DNA of 64,000 nt from Myxococcales bacterium (lineage in GTDB: Bacteria > Myxococcota > Polyangia > Nannocystales > Nannocystaceae), in the NCBI GenBank assembly GCA_016793465.1, contig JAEUJW010000075.1, forward strand, positions 372,001 through 436,000, written 5' to 3'. The position numbers and the translations under genes were made by a program. Shown here piece by piece: positions 26,056-34,395 of the stretch. Under the pieces are notes generated by a model. It was given only the letters and a program-made list of their open reading frames with translations. It was not told the origin of the DNA and made no database searches. The first letter of the stretch is position 1. Every line of letters starts with the position of its first letter.

Positions 26056-27867
26056 TCACTGCGGCCTCGGATCGCAGAGCGCGCCGCCCTCGATCTGCGC
26101 GTTGGTGCGGAAGGTGTTGAGGCTCTCCCAGTTGTTGACGGGGAACTGCGGGATGGTGCTGTCCTCGCGCACGTTGGTCACGTAGTAGGCGTGCTGGTTC
26201 CAGATGCGGCGGGCCTGGATCCAGCGGTCCTCGGCGTCGCGGAGCACCTGCAGGGCGGGCTTGCCGGAGTACGAGACGACCATGATCTCGGCGGAGCCGT
26301 CGTTGTCGACGTCGGCGACGGTCGGGTACTCGCTGATCGTCGGGCTGCCGCGCGGCACGGTCAGCTGGACCGCGCCGGTCTTGCCGTCGTAGATGCGGAA
26401 GTTCTGCTCGTCGGCGTACATCGCCTCGGCGACGCCGTCGCCGAGGAAGTCGAAGGCGGTGCCGCCGGCCGCGCCGGAGAAGTCCTGGATCTGCGCCTGC
26501 CACACCACGTCGGCGGCGTTCGGGCCCTGCATGACGGCGTAGAAGTCGCGCGAGGACGAGGCCCACTCCGAGCTGAGGTCGCCGTCGAAGTCGTGGATCG
26601 TGCCGGGCCGCTGCCACACGAGGTAGGCCGAGGCGGCCACGCCGGTCGGCGTGGCGGGGCCCCACTTGATCGCGCCGGTGTGCTCGACCATCCACACGCC
26701 CTGGCCGGAGGTGATGAAGATCTCCGGCTCGGGGTCGCCGTCGAGGTTGCCGACCTGCGGGATCGACTGCGCGGTGATCGTCGGATAATTCTCGAAGTAC
26801 TGCGCGCCGTCCCAGCGGTAGGCCGAGTGGCCGGTGATGACCTCGAGCTTGCCGTCGCCGTCGAGGTCGGCCGCGGTCGTCGCCTCGAGCTCGCCCGCCA
26901 TCGGGTTGGGCTTGAACCACAGCATCTTGCCCATGTGGTCGTAGACCTCGTGGTTGAACACGATCTCGACGTCGCCGTCGGCGTCGAGGTCGTGCAGGGC
27001 GACCGCGCCCGACTCGCGGTAGAACTGGTCGGCCTGGCCGCCCTCGGTGGTGTTGGCCCACTTCAGGGTGCCGTCGTGCTCGAACGCCTTCAGGCGGAAC
27101 ACCCCGCCGTGGTTCCACACCGCGACGATCTCCGGCAGCCCGTCGTTGTCGATGTCGCCGAACGCCGGGGTCGCGGTGCACGAGATCGACTCGCTGGTCG
27201 GGATGTTGAAGTGCTCGCTGCCGGTCGCGCCGTCGAGGATGTAGATCGGGCACAGGGTGCTGTACGACACGCCGACGCCGGCGACCAGCAGCACGTCGGG
27301 GATGTCGCACAGGTCGATCTCGCCGTCGCCGTTGTCGTCGGTGAAGTTGCCGGCGAGCGGGGTCACCCAGCTCTGCATGCCGTCGCCGAACGACCACTGC
27401 ACGTCGGGCGTGAAGCTGTTCGGCGGGGCCACGTCGTCGCACTCGCCGATCGCGTCCATGTCGTCGTTGACCTTGCACACGTCGACCGGCGCGGTCGTCG
27501 AGTCGTCGGTCGTGGCCTCGCCGGTCGAGCCGGTGCCCGGCTCGCTCGACGTCGACGGGTCGGACGTCATCGGCGCGCTCGTCAGGGTGTCGCTGGTGGC
27601 ATCGCTGGTGACGTCGCTGGTGACCTCGGCCGAGCCGGCGGTGGTGCCCGTGGTCGCCTCGCTGGCGCTGCCGGTCGCGCCGCTGACCGTCGAATCGCTG
27701 CCGTCCATGGACTCGCCCGAGGTCGGCGGCAAGGAGGAGGGCCCGCTCGGGTCGGACAGCGTCGGGGCGGTCAACGTGCCCTCCGCGGTGGCGCCTCCGT
27801 CGTCGCCGCAGGCGAGGAGCAGGGCCGTGAGGACGAGCGTGGACCGGGTATGGATAGGTGACGACAT
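26056..27867 (-). CDS. FG-GAP/VCBS-repeat surface lipoprotein
   Basis: This 603-aa protein has signal peptide and lipobox LLLACGDD, a Thr/Ser/Gly stalk to about residue 135, then a beta-propeller of FG-GAP repeats with calcium-loop motifs: DDNGDGEIDLCD, DIDNDGLPEIV, DLDADGDVEIV, DLDGDGKLEVI and DVDNDGSAEIM. A C-terminal segment reads RRIWNQHAYYVTNV, which is common in myxobacterial and deltaproteobacterial FG-GAP lipoproteins. It is likely a calcium-stabilised surface adhesin or scaffold. The ATG at 27867 begins the signal peptide. Confidence 0.85.
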   Translation of the reverse strand: MSSPIHTRSTLVLTALLLACGDDGGATAEGTLTAPTLSDPSGPSSLPPTSGESMDGSDSTVSGATGSASEATTGTTAGSAEVTSDVTSDATSDTLTSAPMTSDPSTSSEPGTGSTGEATTDDSTTAPVDVCKVNDDMDAIGECDDVAPPNSFTPDVQWSFGDGMQSWVTPLAGNFTDDNGDGEIDLCDIPDVLLVAGVGVSYSTLCPIYILDGATGSEHFNIPTSESISCTATPAFGDIDNDGLPEIVAVWNHGGVFRLKAFEHDGTLKWANTTEGGQADQFYRESGAVALHDLDADGDVEIVFNHEVYDHMGKMLWFKPNPMAGELEATTAADLDGDGKLEVITGHSAYRWDGAQYFENYPTITAQSIPQVGNLDGDPEPEIFITSGQGVWMVEHTGAIKWGPATPTGVAASAYLVWQRPGTIHDFDGDLSSEWASSSRDFYAVMQGPNAADVVWQAQIQDFSGAAGGTAFDFLGDGVAEAMYADEQNFRIYDGKTGAVQLTVPRGSPTISEYPTVADVDNDGSAEIMVVSYSGKPALQVLRDAEDRWIQARRIWNQHAYYVTNVREDSTIPQFPVNNWESLNTFRTNAQIEGGALCDPRPQ

Positions 27868-28007
27868 CGCCGCATCGTCGGCCGATGTGGTCCCGCGGGC
27901 AAGCCGACCCGCGGAAAACCCGACGCGCGCGCGCGCGAGATAGCTCCCGGCGCGCACGCCCGACCGCCGACCGGGGCCGCCGCGCCCCGGGCGACGCGCG
28001 GCGCCCC

Positions 28008-28082
28008 CGTCGCTCGCGACGACGAGCGTTGGCGGGTCCCGACGTCGCTAGCGACGCGCGACGGCCCCCGTCGCTCGCGACG
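28008..28082. repeat. Three CGTCGCNNGCGACG palindromes
   Basis: Perfect 14-nt inverted repeats lie at 28008-28021 (centre TC), 28043-28056 (centre TA) and 28069-28082 (centre TC). The first and third are within a longer direct repeat (CCCCCGTCGCTCGCGACGAC plus GAGCG). The region is downstream of the MBL-fold gene and upstream of the FG-GAP gene, both on the minus strand, so terminator or operator roles are both possible. Confidence 0.65.
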
Positions 28083-28136
28083 ACGAGCGCCCGCGGGGTC
28101 CCGTCCGGCGTGAACGGGGGCCGCGCGGCGGTCGCC

Positions 28137-29099
28137 TCACCCGGGGTCGGCGACGGCCCGCGCGGCGGCCTGGCGGCGCCACTCGGCGGGCAGGCCGATG
28201 GCGAGGAACACCGGGAAGCGGAGGTCCGGGTGGCGCCGCTCGAGCTCGGCCCGCACGCGCGCGAGGGCGGCCTCGTCGGGCTCGCCGCCGGGCCGCTCGG
28301 CGGCGACGAGGGCGATGACCTCCTCGAGGTACGCGCGCTGCCTGCCGAGCAGCTCGGGGCCGCCGGAGGGGCCGCGGCCGGGGTGGACCCACCGCGGCTT
28401 CATCGCCTCGATCTCCGTCAGGCGGTCGAGCCACGCGTCGGTCTTGCCGATCTCGAGCCAGCTGTGGGCGCCGTTGGCCACCAGGTCGCCGACGAACACC
28501 TGGTCCTCGAACTGCAGGACCACGTGGGCCTCGCTGCAGCCGGGGCCGAGCACGTGGGCGGTGAGCGTCAGGCCGGCGGCCGACTGCGTCGCGGTCGCGG
28601 CGCCGAAGGCCTTCGGGGTCGGCATGGCGAGCGGGTAGTCGGGCTTGTAGCGCTCGTAGAACGCGTCGACGCGCTTCTCGTGGATCGGCGGCATGGCGTC
28701 GAGCACCTGCTGCGAGGTCAGCACGTCGACGCCGCGCTGCTGCAGCGCGGCGGTGCCGTTGAACTTGTCGGGGTTGGCGTGCAGCACGTAGGCGGTGGTG
28801 ACGCGCCGCCCGGTCGCGCGCTCGGCCAGGTCCGCGGCCTCGAGGCCGAGGCTCGGCAGGAACTGGGTGTCGACGAGCACCAGCCCCGCGGGCCCGCTCA
28901 CCCAGAAGCTCGAGGTCGCGAACGTCCAGCCGTTCGACACGTACTGGCCGACGCGCGGGTCGCCCGCGAACGTGCGGGCCGCCCCGCCCGAGGCGCCCCG
29001 CAGCGGCTGCTTCGCCGGGCGGCCGGCGCACGCGGCGAGCAGGCACGCGGAGGCCGCGAAGCCGCGGCGGGACAGGGTCGGACGGACGGGGTCACGCAC
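28137..29099 (-). CDS. MBL-fold lipoprotein with degenerate metal site
   Basis: This 320-aa protein begins with [18 protein letters not shown], a twin-arginine-like signal with a lipobox. The domain follows the class B MBL pattern: [14 protein letters not shown], then [10 protein letters not shown] where HxHxDH is expected, [27 protein letters not shown] and [15 protein letters not shown]. The first metal motif keeps one His and the Asp but replaces two His. The protein may bind a single metal or none, or hydrolyse a different substrate. It lies in a minus-strand run with the operon upstream. Confidence 0.72.
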   Translation of the reverse strand: MRDPVRPTLSRRGFAASACLLAACAGRPAKQPLRGASGGAARTFAGDPRVGQYVSNGWTFATSSFWVSGPAGLVLVDTQFLPSLGLEAADLAERATGRRVTTAYVLHANPDKFNGTAALQQRGVDVLTSQQVLDAMPPIHEKRVDAFYERYKPDYPLAMPTPKAFGAATATQSAAGLTLTAHVLGPGCSEAHVVLQFEDQVFVGDLVANGAHSWLEIGKTDAWLDRLTEIEAMKPRWVHPGRGPSGGPELLGRQRAYLEEVIALVAAERPGGEPDEAALARVRAELERRHPDLRFPVFLAIGLPAEWRRQAAARAVADPG

Positions 29100-29130
29100 G
29101 CGCGCAGCATCGTCCGCGGCCGCCGGGGCG

Positions 29131-29793
29131 TCAAGCCGGCGCGACGCGCAGCGACCGGCCGCGCAGGCGCGCCAGCAGGGTCGCGGCGAACAGGGTCAGG
29201 CCGGCGAGCTCGAGCGTCTCCTCGACCCAGTCGATCAAGAAGTAGCCGAGGCCGTCGTCGCCGTGGTGCTCGGTCCACCAGCCGAGCGGGAGCTCGCAGG
29301 CCACCGCGCCGCCGACGTAGAGCGCGCCGGCCAGCACGAAGCGCCGGGCGGTCGGGCGGTCGAGGCGGCGCAGGAACCCGACGAAGGAGAGGCCGACGAC
29401 CAGCACCACGCCCGCGGCGGGGATGACCCAGCCGAAGTGGAGCACGCCCTCGGTCTCGAACAGCGCGCCGAGCAGCTCGTGCAGGCCGACCGCCTCGTCG
29501 ATCGAGATGTACAAAAAGCCGAGCGCGAGGGCCCGCCAGCGGCCGCGGTCGCGGGGCTCGCCGGCGGAGATCCACGCCAGCAGCCCGGCGCAGACCAGCG
29601 GCAGCAGGCTGGCGTACCACGACGGCAGGTTGCCCTCGTAGCTGAGCGACCAGATCGAGACGGCCGCGTGGTCGCCGACCACGAGGTGGCGCAGCAGCTC
29701 CGCCGCGAGGCCGACGACGCAGAAGAACGCGCTCGCCGCGACGAGCAGGCGCTGCGCCCTCCGCGGCGAGACGGCCGGCTCGTCGGCGGACAT
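29131..29793 (-). CDS. Six-helix membrane protein, hypothetical
   Basis: This 220-aa protein has six hydrophobic helices (for example [37 protein letters not shown] and [21 protein letters not shown]). Conserved-looking polar residues lie in or beside the helices: [22 protein letters not shown] and [11 protein letters not shown]. Acidic and His residues in the membrane hint at metal or proton binding. I cannot name the family. It starts 4 nt after the NYN gene stop and is the last gene of the crtY operon. Confidence 0.65.
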   Translation of the reverse strand: MSADEPAVSPRRAQRLLVAASAFFCVVGLAAELLRHLVVGDHAAVSIWSLSYEGNLPSWYASLLPLVCAGLLAWISAGEPRDRGRWRALALGFLYISIDEAVGLHELLGALFETEGVLHFGWVIPAAGVVLVVGLSFVGFLRRLDRPTARRFVLAGALYVGGAVACELPLGWWTEHHGDDGLGYFLIDWVEETLELAGLTLFAATLLARLRGRSLRVAPA

Positions 29794-29797
29794 GGCC

Positions 29798-30646
29798 TCA
29801 GGCGGCCTCGGTGGTCGACGGCGCCTCGACGATGCGCAGGCCCTTGCGGCCGTCCTCGACGTCGTAGAGCTCGACCCGGCCGTCGCGCAGCAGCTGGTCG
29901 AAGATGTGCTGCTTCTCGGACTCGGGCATGTCGAAGCCGGTGCCCTTCCAGCGGGTCAGGAAGTACTTGACGCCGACGTAGCCGCCGCCGTTCTGGTGGT
30001 AGTCCTGGGCGCGCCTCAGCTCGGTGAGGAACACCTCCTCGCTGGTGGTCGAGGCGCGCGACAGCGGGGCGGCGGGTCGCAGCGCGGCCAGCTCGTCGGC
30101 GGTGTACTCGAACGCGGGCAGGCCCTGCACGAGGTCGATGTGGTCGAACGAGGCCCGGCGGATGCGCGGCGCGAGCCCGTGGCCGCCCCAGGTCGAGACG
30201 AACACGATCTTGCCGAGCGAGCGCACGCCCTCGACCGCGGGCGCGTGGTCGGCGTCGCCGGAGACCAGCACGAGCGCGTCGAACGCCCCGACCGCGGCCA
30301 TCTGCAGCATGTCGGCGACCATCGTCGTGTCGACCTCCTTCTCCTTGGTGAAGGTGTTCTCGGCCCCGCACGCCTTGCAGCAGAACGACTCGACGCGGCG
30401 CGGGAAGCGGTGCACGAAGTAGCCGCGCTGCATCTCGAGCATGGTGAGGAAGCCGGCGAGGCCGTCGCGGCGCTCGTCGGGCTCGGTCTCGAGGCCGGTG
30501 TAATAGTGGCAGCCGACGAGCAAAGATCCGCCGGCTTGCTGGGCCAACCACGCGGCTAGCCGCGGGAAGTTGAGGCGACGCCCGATCGCGTGCTGCTGGT
30601 AGCCTTTATAAAAATTCTTGCCGTCGACGAAGATCGCTACTTTCAT
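29798..30646 (-). CDS. NYN-domain (PIN-like) RNase, LabA/DUF88 type
   Basis: This 282-aa protein has an N-terminal NYN domain: [50 protein letters not shown] and [10 protein letters not shown]. The Asp residues in VDG, EVDT and SGDAD form the expected metal site. A CxxC ([13 protein letters not shown]) may bind zinc. The C-terminal half (about residues 200-282) resembles an OST-HTH/winged-helix module ([19 protein letters not shown]). The start overlaps the Rieske gene stop by 4 nt (ATGA), so translation is coupled. An RNA-processing enzyme inside a carotenoid operon is unusual. Confidence 0.8.
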   Translation of the reverse strand: MKVAIFVDGKNFYKGYQQHAIGRRLNFPRLAAWLAQQAGGSLLVGCHYYTGLETEPDERRDGLAGFLTMLEMQRGYFVHRFPRRVESFCCKACGAENTFTKEKEVDTTMVADMLQMAAVGAFDALVLVSGDADHAPAVEGVRSLGKIVFVSTWGGHGLAPRIRRASFDHIDLVQGLPAFEYTADELAALRPAAPLSRASTTSEEVFLTELRRAQDYHQNGGGYVGVKYFLTRWKGTGFDMPESEKQHIFDQLLRDGRVELYDVEDGRKGLRIVEAPSTTEAA

Positions 30647-31614
30647 GGTTCTCCCCGTTGGATGGTCCGCAGGCGCACAGGCGCCTGCGCGCGGAGCTGA
30701 TAACGCCGCTCCGCGTAGGCGATGTCCTCCTGCCACAGCCGGGCCGCGCGGGCGTTGATGGCCGGGCGCAGCAGCGCCGCCAGCCGGCGGGCGACCGCGA
30801 AGCCGGGGCGGTCCGACGTCGCCAGGGTCGCCTCGATCATCGCCGTGCGGCCGGGGGCGATCGGCGTGGCGTGGGTCTCGACGAGCGAGCCGACGCCCTC
30901 GCCGTCGACGATCGTCATGACGATGGTGCGCGCGTCGGGGCAGTGGAAGGTGGCGTCGACCTCGACCGCGAGCGGGCCGACGACCTTGTAGGCGACGCGC
31001 AGCAGCAGCAGGTCGTCGCGGGCCTCGAGCACGCGCAGGCGCACGAAGCTGTGCGGGTGGTAGTGCACGCCGTGCCAGGGGTCGAGGCGGTTGGCGAGGA
31101 TGTCGCCCGGGTCGCAGCGGGCCTCCATGCGGATCACGCCGGCGATGAAACTCGCGGGCCGCGGGGCGAGCACGGGGGCGTCGCTCGGGGCCTCGCCCGG
31201 CAGGCGGACCCACGCGAGCACGCCGTCGTCGTGGGTCGGGTGGACGTGCCACTTGCCGTGGCGCTCGCCGAGCTCGAGGCCGTGCCACGGGCACACCAGC
31301 TTGTCGCCGCGCACGCGCGCGCAGGCCAGCGAGGCGCCCATGTGCGGGCAGGCCTCGGGGGCGGCGCGCAGCGAGCCGTCGGCGCCGCGCCACAGCACCA
31401 GCGCGTGGCCGTCGATCGTGTAGGCCCGCGGGGTCGCGGTGATGTTGGCGCGGTCGTCGACCGCGAACCACCCGCCCGACGGCAGGGCCAGGGCCTGGGC
31501 CAGCGAGCGCTCGATGCGGGCCGGGTCGGCCTGGGCCCAGTCGGGCAGCTCGCGGCCGTGCGCGGCGGGGGCGGGCGTGGACGGGAGGTTGCCGAAGGTG
31601 ATCACACGGGCCAT
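30643..31614 (-). CDS. Rieske [2Fe-2S] oxygenase-like protein beside lycopene cyclase
   Basis: This 323-aa protein has a Rieske centre, CPHMGAS with CPWHGLEL (Cys-x-His and Cys-x2-His pairs), at about residues 88-112. The C-terminal part has a possible non-haem iron segment (RLDPWHGVHYHPHSF). Rieske proteins with a DUF5914-type C-terminus occur beside carotenoid genes in actinobacteria; I think this is one, from memory. A ring hydroxylase or ketolase acting on carotenoids is plausible. It follows crtY after 24 nt and overlaps the NYN gene. Confidence 0.75.
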   Translation of the reverse strand: MARVITFGNLPSTPAPAAHGRELPDWAQADPARIERSLAQALALPSGGWFAVDDRANITATPRAYTIDGHALVLWRGADGSLRAAPEACPHMGASLACARVRGDKLVCPWHGLELGERHGKWHVHPTHDDGVLAWVRLPGEAPSDAPVLAPRPASFIAGVIRMEARCDPGDILANRLDPWHGVHYHPHSFVRLRVLEARDDLLLLRVAYKVVGPLAVEVDATFHCPDARTIVMTIVDGEGVGSLVETHATPIAPGRTAMIEATLATSDRPGFAVARRLAALLRPAINARAARLWQEDIAYAERRYQLRAQAPVRLRTIQRGEP

Positions 31615-31638
31615 GGTCGAAGGTTCCTGTCCGAAGGT

Positions 31639-32835
31639 TCAGGCGGCGGGGCTGCGCAGCCAGCGGGCGCGCGAGCGGACCACCTCGGCGGTCATCTGCC
31701 CGAGCGGGCTGCTGGCCATGACCCGCAGGTTGTCGAGCGGCCCGGCGTGGTCGGTGAGGAAGCGGCACAGCAGGTCTGGCGGGAGCTTCTCGAACAGGTC
31801 GACGAACAGCGCGGGCGCGCGGTCGGGGTGGCGCTCGATGTACGAGAGGAACACGCGGTCCATGGCGACGGCGGCGGCCGGGCGCGGCGCGGGCGGGCTC
31901 GGCGGGCGCCGCGGGCTGGCCACCAGCTGGCCGGCGAGCGCGGCCGAGTAGCGCTGGATCGCCGCGAACGCGTAGCCGGTCGACGGCTTGGCCAGGCCGC
32001 CGCGCAGGCCGAGGTGGACGATCCGCGGCGACGTGCGCGCGACGCTCGGTGCGGTCGTCATGGGGATGACGCCGCGCTCGACGAACCGCGGGCTGACCTC
32101 GGCGACGCCGACGCGGCGCGCGAGCCAGCCGCGGATGTCGGCCTCGCACTGCGCCTCGGAGATCGCCGCCGGCGTGATGTACGTGGCCTCCACCAGCGCG
32201 CGCTGCGGCGAGAACGGCAGCGCGTACATGAAGTGCAGGCCGCGGGCCTGCGCGACCGCGAAGTCCATGACCTCGGCGACCCCGGGGTCGAACACCGCGC
32301 GCCCGACGTCGACCTCCCAGCCGACGAAGTTCTGCAGCAGCGCGACCTCCTCGACCCCGGTGGCCGACGCCGGCGGCGCCGGTCGGCTGTCGAACGCGAG
32401 GGCGGCGCGCAGCGGGCCCGCCGACGTCTCGGCGTGCACGTGGTCGCCGCGCTCGGCCAGCGCGTGCACGCCGACGCCGAGGCGCAGCTCGACGCTCGGC
32501 TCGGCGGCCAGCAGCGCCGCGGCGGCCGCGTAGAAGGCGTCGGCGGGGATGTGCTCGTAGGCGTGGCGCGGGTCGCCGCGCACGACCCGGCGGCGCTCGT
32601 CCTGGACCGCCCAGCGCGTCCAGCGGTGGCTGACCGCGGCGGCGAACGGGTGGTCCGCGCCGACCCGCCACCCGCACAGCGTACGGTCGCGGGCGTAGGC
32701 GGTCCGCGGCTCGAGCAGCACGATCCGCGGGCACGGCCTGCGGGCCTCGCGGGCCGCCGCGGCGACGTGGACCGCGAGGCTGAGCCCCGCGCAGCCGGCC
32801 CCGACGATGAGCGCGTCCGCCTCCACGGCCGACAC
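31639..32835 (-). CDS. crtY: Lycopene beta-cyclase (CrtY/CrtL type)
   Basis: This FAD/NAD(P)-binding cyclase has an N-terminal ADALIVGAGCAGLSLAV, then RTLCGWRV, VALLQNFVGWEVDV (the conserved QxFxGxE), FMYALPFSPQRALVEATYI and GLAKPSTGYAF. These are hallmarks of CrtY-type lycopene cyclases, which form beta-ionone rings. This supplies the substrate needed by the CrtU homologue. Length is 398 aa from GTG 32835, chosen because AGGAGG lies about 11 nt upstream; ATG 32862 is the alternative. It is the first gene of a four-gene operon, divergent from a ferritin-like lipoprotein. Confidence 0.85.
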   Translation of the reverse strand: MSAVEADALIVGAGCAGLSLAVHVAAAAREARRPCPRIVLLEPRTAYARDRTLCGWRVGADHPFAAAVSHRWTRWAVQDERRRVVRGDPRHAYEHIPADAFYAAAAALLAAEPSVELRLGVGVHALAERGDHVHAETSAGPLRAALAFDSRPAPPASATGVEEVALLQNFVGWEVDVGRAVFDPGVAEVMDFAVAQARGLHFMYALPFSPQRALVEATYITPAAISEAQCEADIRGWLARRVGVAEVSPRFVERGVIPMTTAPSVARTSPRIVHLGLRGGLAKPSTGYAFAAIQRYSAALAGQLVASPRRPPSPPAPRPAAAVAMDRVFLSYIERHPDRAPALFVDLFEKLPPDLLCRFLTDHAGPLDNLRVMASSPLGQMTAEVVRSRARWLRSPAA

Positions 32836-32921
32836 AATGGCCCGGCCCTCCTCGCGACTCAAGTGGCCAGGGCGACATCCCGGCGCCCGGGTGCGAGGCC
32901 TTCGTGGTAAGGTCCCCGGCC

Positions 32922-34187
32922 ATGCGCGACACCTCGTCTCTCCGCCAACGCATCCTCACCGCACTGGCCCTGCCGCTGGCTGCGGGGCTCGCGTGCGGAG
33001 GCGGGCCCACGCCGACGCCGGGCGAGGCGCCCAGGGCCGCGCCGGCGCCCGCGGCCAAGGCCGACCCGCTGCCGCTGCGCCCGCCGATCCCCGACCCGCC
33101 GCCGTGGACCTCGCCCTACCCGGCGCGGACCGGCCAGGACCCGCTCGACCCGGACGGCGTCGAGGAGGAGGGCTGCCCCAACGGCGACTGGTGCGGCAGC
33201 CCGGCCGCCGCCGAGAAGTTCCGCGCCCGCATCGCCACCGACGACCCGATCGGCTGCCCGACGCGCCTGCAGGGCTCGGCCCAGCCCGCCGCCAAGCCGG
33301 ACGACCGGGCCTACAAGGGCCTCTCGTTCAACCCGATGATGCAGGGCCGCCTCCGCAAGATCGCCACCGCCGAGCAGCGCCAGGCCACCGGCAACGACGC
33401 CCTGTGCTGCTACCACTGGTTCGACTACTGCTCCGGGCGCCCGCTGCTCGACGACGGGCTGGCCAGCGTGCGCGCGCCGCTGCAGGCCGGCGACGCCTGG
33501 CTCCCCGGACATGTCCCCGAGGCCAGCGACGAGCTCGCCCCCGGGACCCGCCGCACGCTCGCGGCGCTGTGGCGCGCCGACGCCCGCGACGAGCACGCCT
33601 CGGTCGCCGCGTTCGCCCGCGCGACCCTCGAGCTGCTGGCGGTCGGCGCCCCGCCCGGGCTGGTCGCCGCCAGCCAGCAGGCCAGCCTCGACGAGATCCG
33701 CCACGCCCAGGTGTGCCTCGGCCTGGCCGCCCGCCTCGACGGCGAGGCCGCCGAGTTCGGCCCCCTGCCCGCGCTCGCGCCCCGCGGCGGCGGCCTGGTC
33801 GCCCTCGCCTGCGCGACCTTCCTCGAGGGCTGCGTCGGCGAGACGATCGCCGCCCTCGCCGCCGGCCGGGCCGCCCGCGGCGCCAGCGAGCCCGCCGTGC
33901 GTGAGGCCCTCGCCGCCGTCGCCGACGACGAGGCCCGCCACGCCGAGCTCGCCTGGGCCACCGTCGCCTGGGCCGTGCGCACCGGCGGCCGCGCGGTCGC
34001 CGAGGCCGTGCGCGCCCTCGCCGACGAGCTGCGCGCCGGCCACGACGAGGCCCACGCGCCCGCGGACGCGCTCGCCGAGGCGACCCTCGTCGCCCACGGC
34101 CGCCTGCCCGCCCGCGCCCTCGCCGAGGCCCGTCGCGACGCCTGGGACGACATCCTCGCGCCGACCCTGGCGCTCGTGCTGGCCTGA
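32922..34187 (+). CDS. Lipoprotein with ferritin-like di-iron domain
   Basis: This 421-aa protein has a signal peptide and lipobox GLACGGG, a Pro/Ala-rich segment, a Cys-containing region (EEGCPNGDWCG, ALCCYHWFDYCSG), then a four-helix ferritin-like domain. The domain has the two ExxH-type pairs: ARDEHASVAAFARA with LDEIRHAQVCLG, and FLEGCVGETIAAL with DDEARHAELAW. Similar ferritin-like lipoproteins are common in myxobacteria; iron storage or an oxidase role is inferred. The ATG at 32922 has TAAGGT 8 nt upstream; GTG 32904 is possible. GGACATGTCC lies inside the gene at 33507-33516. Confidence 0.78.
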   Translation: MRDTSSLRQRILTALALPLAAGLACGGGPTPTPGEAPRAAPAPAAKADPLPLRPPIPDPPPWTSPYPARTGQDPLDPDGVEEEGCPNGDWCGSPAAAEKFRARIATDDPIGCPTRLQGSAQPAAKPDDRAYKGLSFNPMMQGRLRKIATAEQRQATGNDALCCYHWFDYCSGRPLLDDGLASVRAPLQAGDAWLPGHVPEASDELAPGTRRTLAALWRADARDEHASVAAFARATLELLAVGAPPGLVAASQQASLDEIRHAQVCLGLAARLDGEAAEFGPLPALAPRGGGLVALACATFLEGCVGETIAALAAGRAARGASEPAVREALAAVADDEARHAELAWATVAWAVRTGGRAVAEAVRALADELRAGHDEAHAPADALAEATLVAHGRLPARALAEARRDAWDDILAPTLALVLA

Positions 34188-34239
34188 CGCGATCGCCGAG
34201 CCGGCGCCCGCCGCCCGGGCGCCGTGATACGGTGGCGGC

Positions 34240-34395
34240 ATGCGCGTGACGGCCTCGCCGGTCGGTGGTTCGCTGCACGTCGCGTGCGCCCGCCGGTCGA
34301 TCGAGCCGCCGGCGCCGCACGCCCCGTTCATGGCCGCGGCGCCGCGCCTGCGCCGACCCGCGGCGCCGCCTGACCCTGCGGACATGTCCCGGTGA
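34240..34395 (+). CDS. 51-aa ORF overlapping the cytochrome start
   Basis: An ATG 6 nt after a TACGGT box opens a 51-residue frame (MRVTASPVGGSLHVACARRS...) rich in Pro, Ala and Arg. Its TGA overlaps the GTG of the cytochrome gene (GTGA). That layout allows translational coupling, so this may be a leader peptide. It could also be the true 5' end of the cytochrome gene with a frameshift. Codon bias is ambiguous because all frames here are GC-rich. Confidence 0.4.
   Translation: MRVTASPVGGSLHVACARRSIEPPAPHAPFMAAAPRLRRPAAPPDPADMSR

Noticed and set aside
29798..33058. A 1086-aa protein extending the NYN gene upstream
   Set aside because: The extension is out-of-frame shadow of the Rieske and crtY genes; the NYN domain starts cleanly at 30646.
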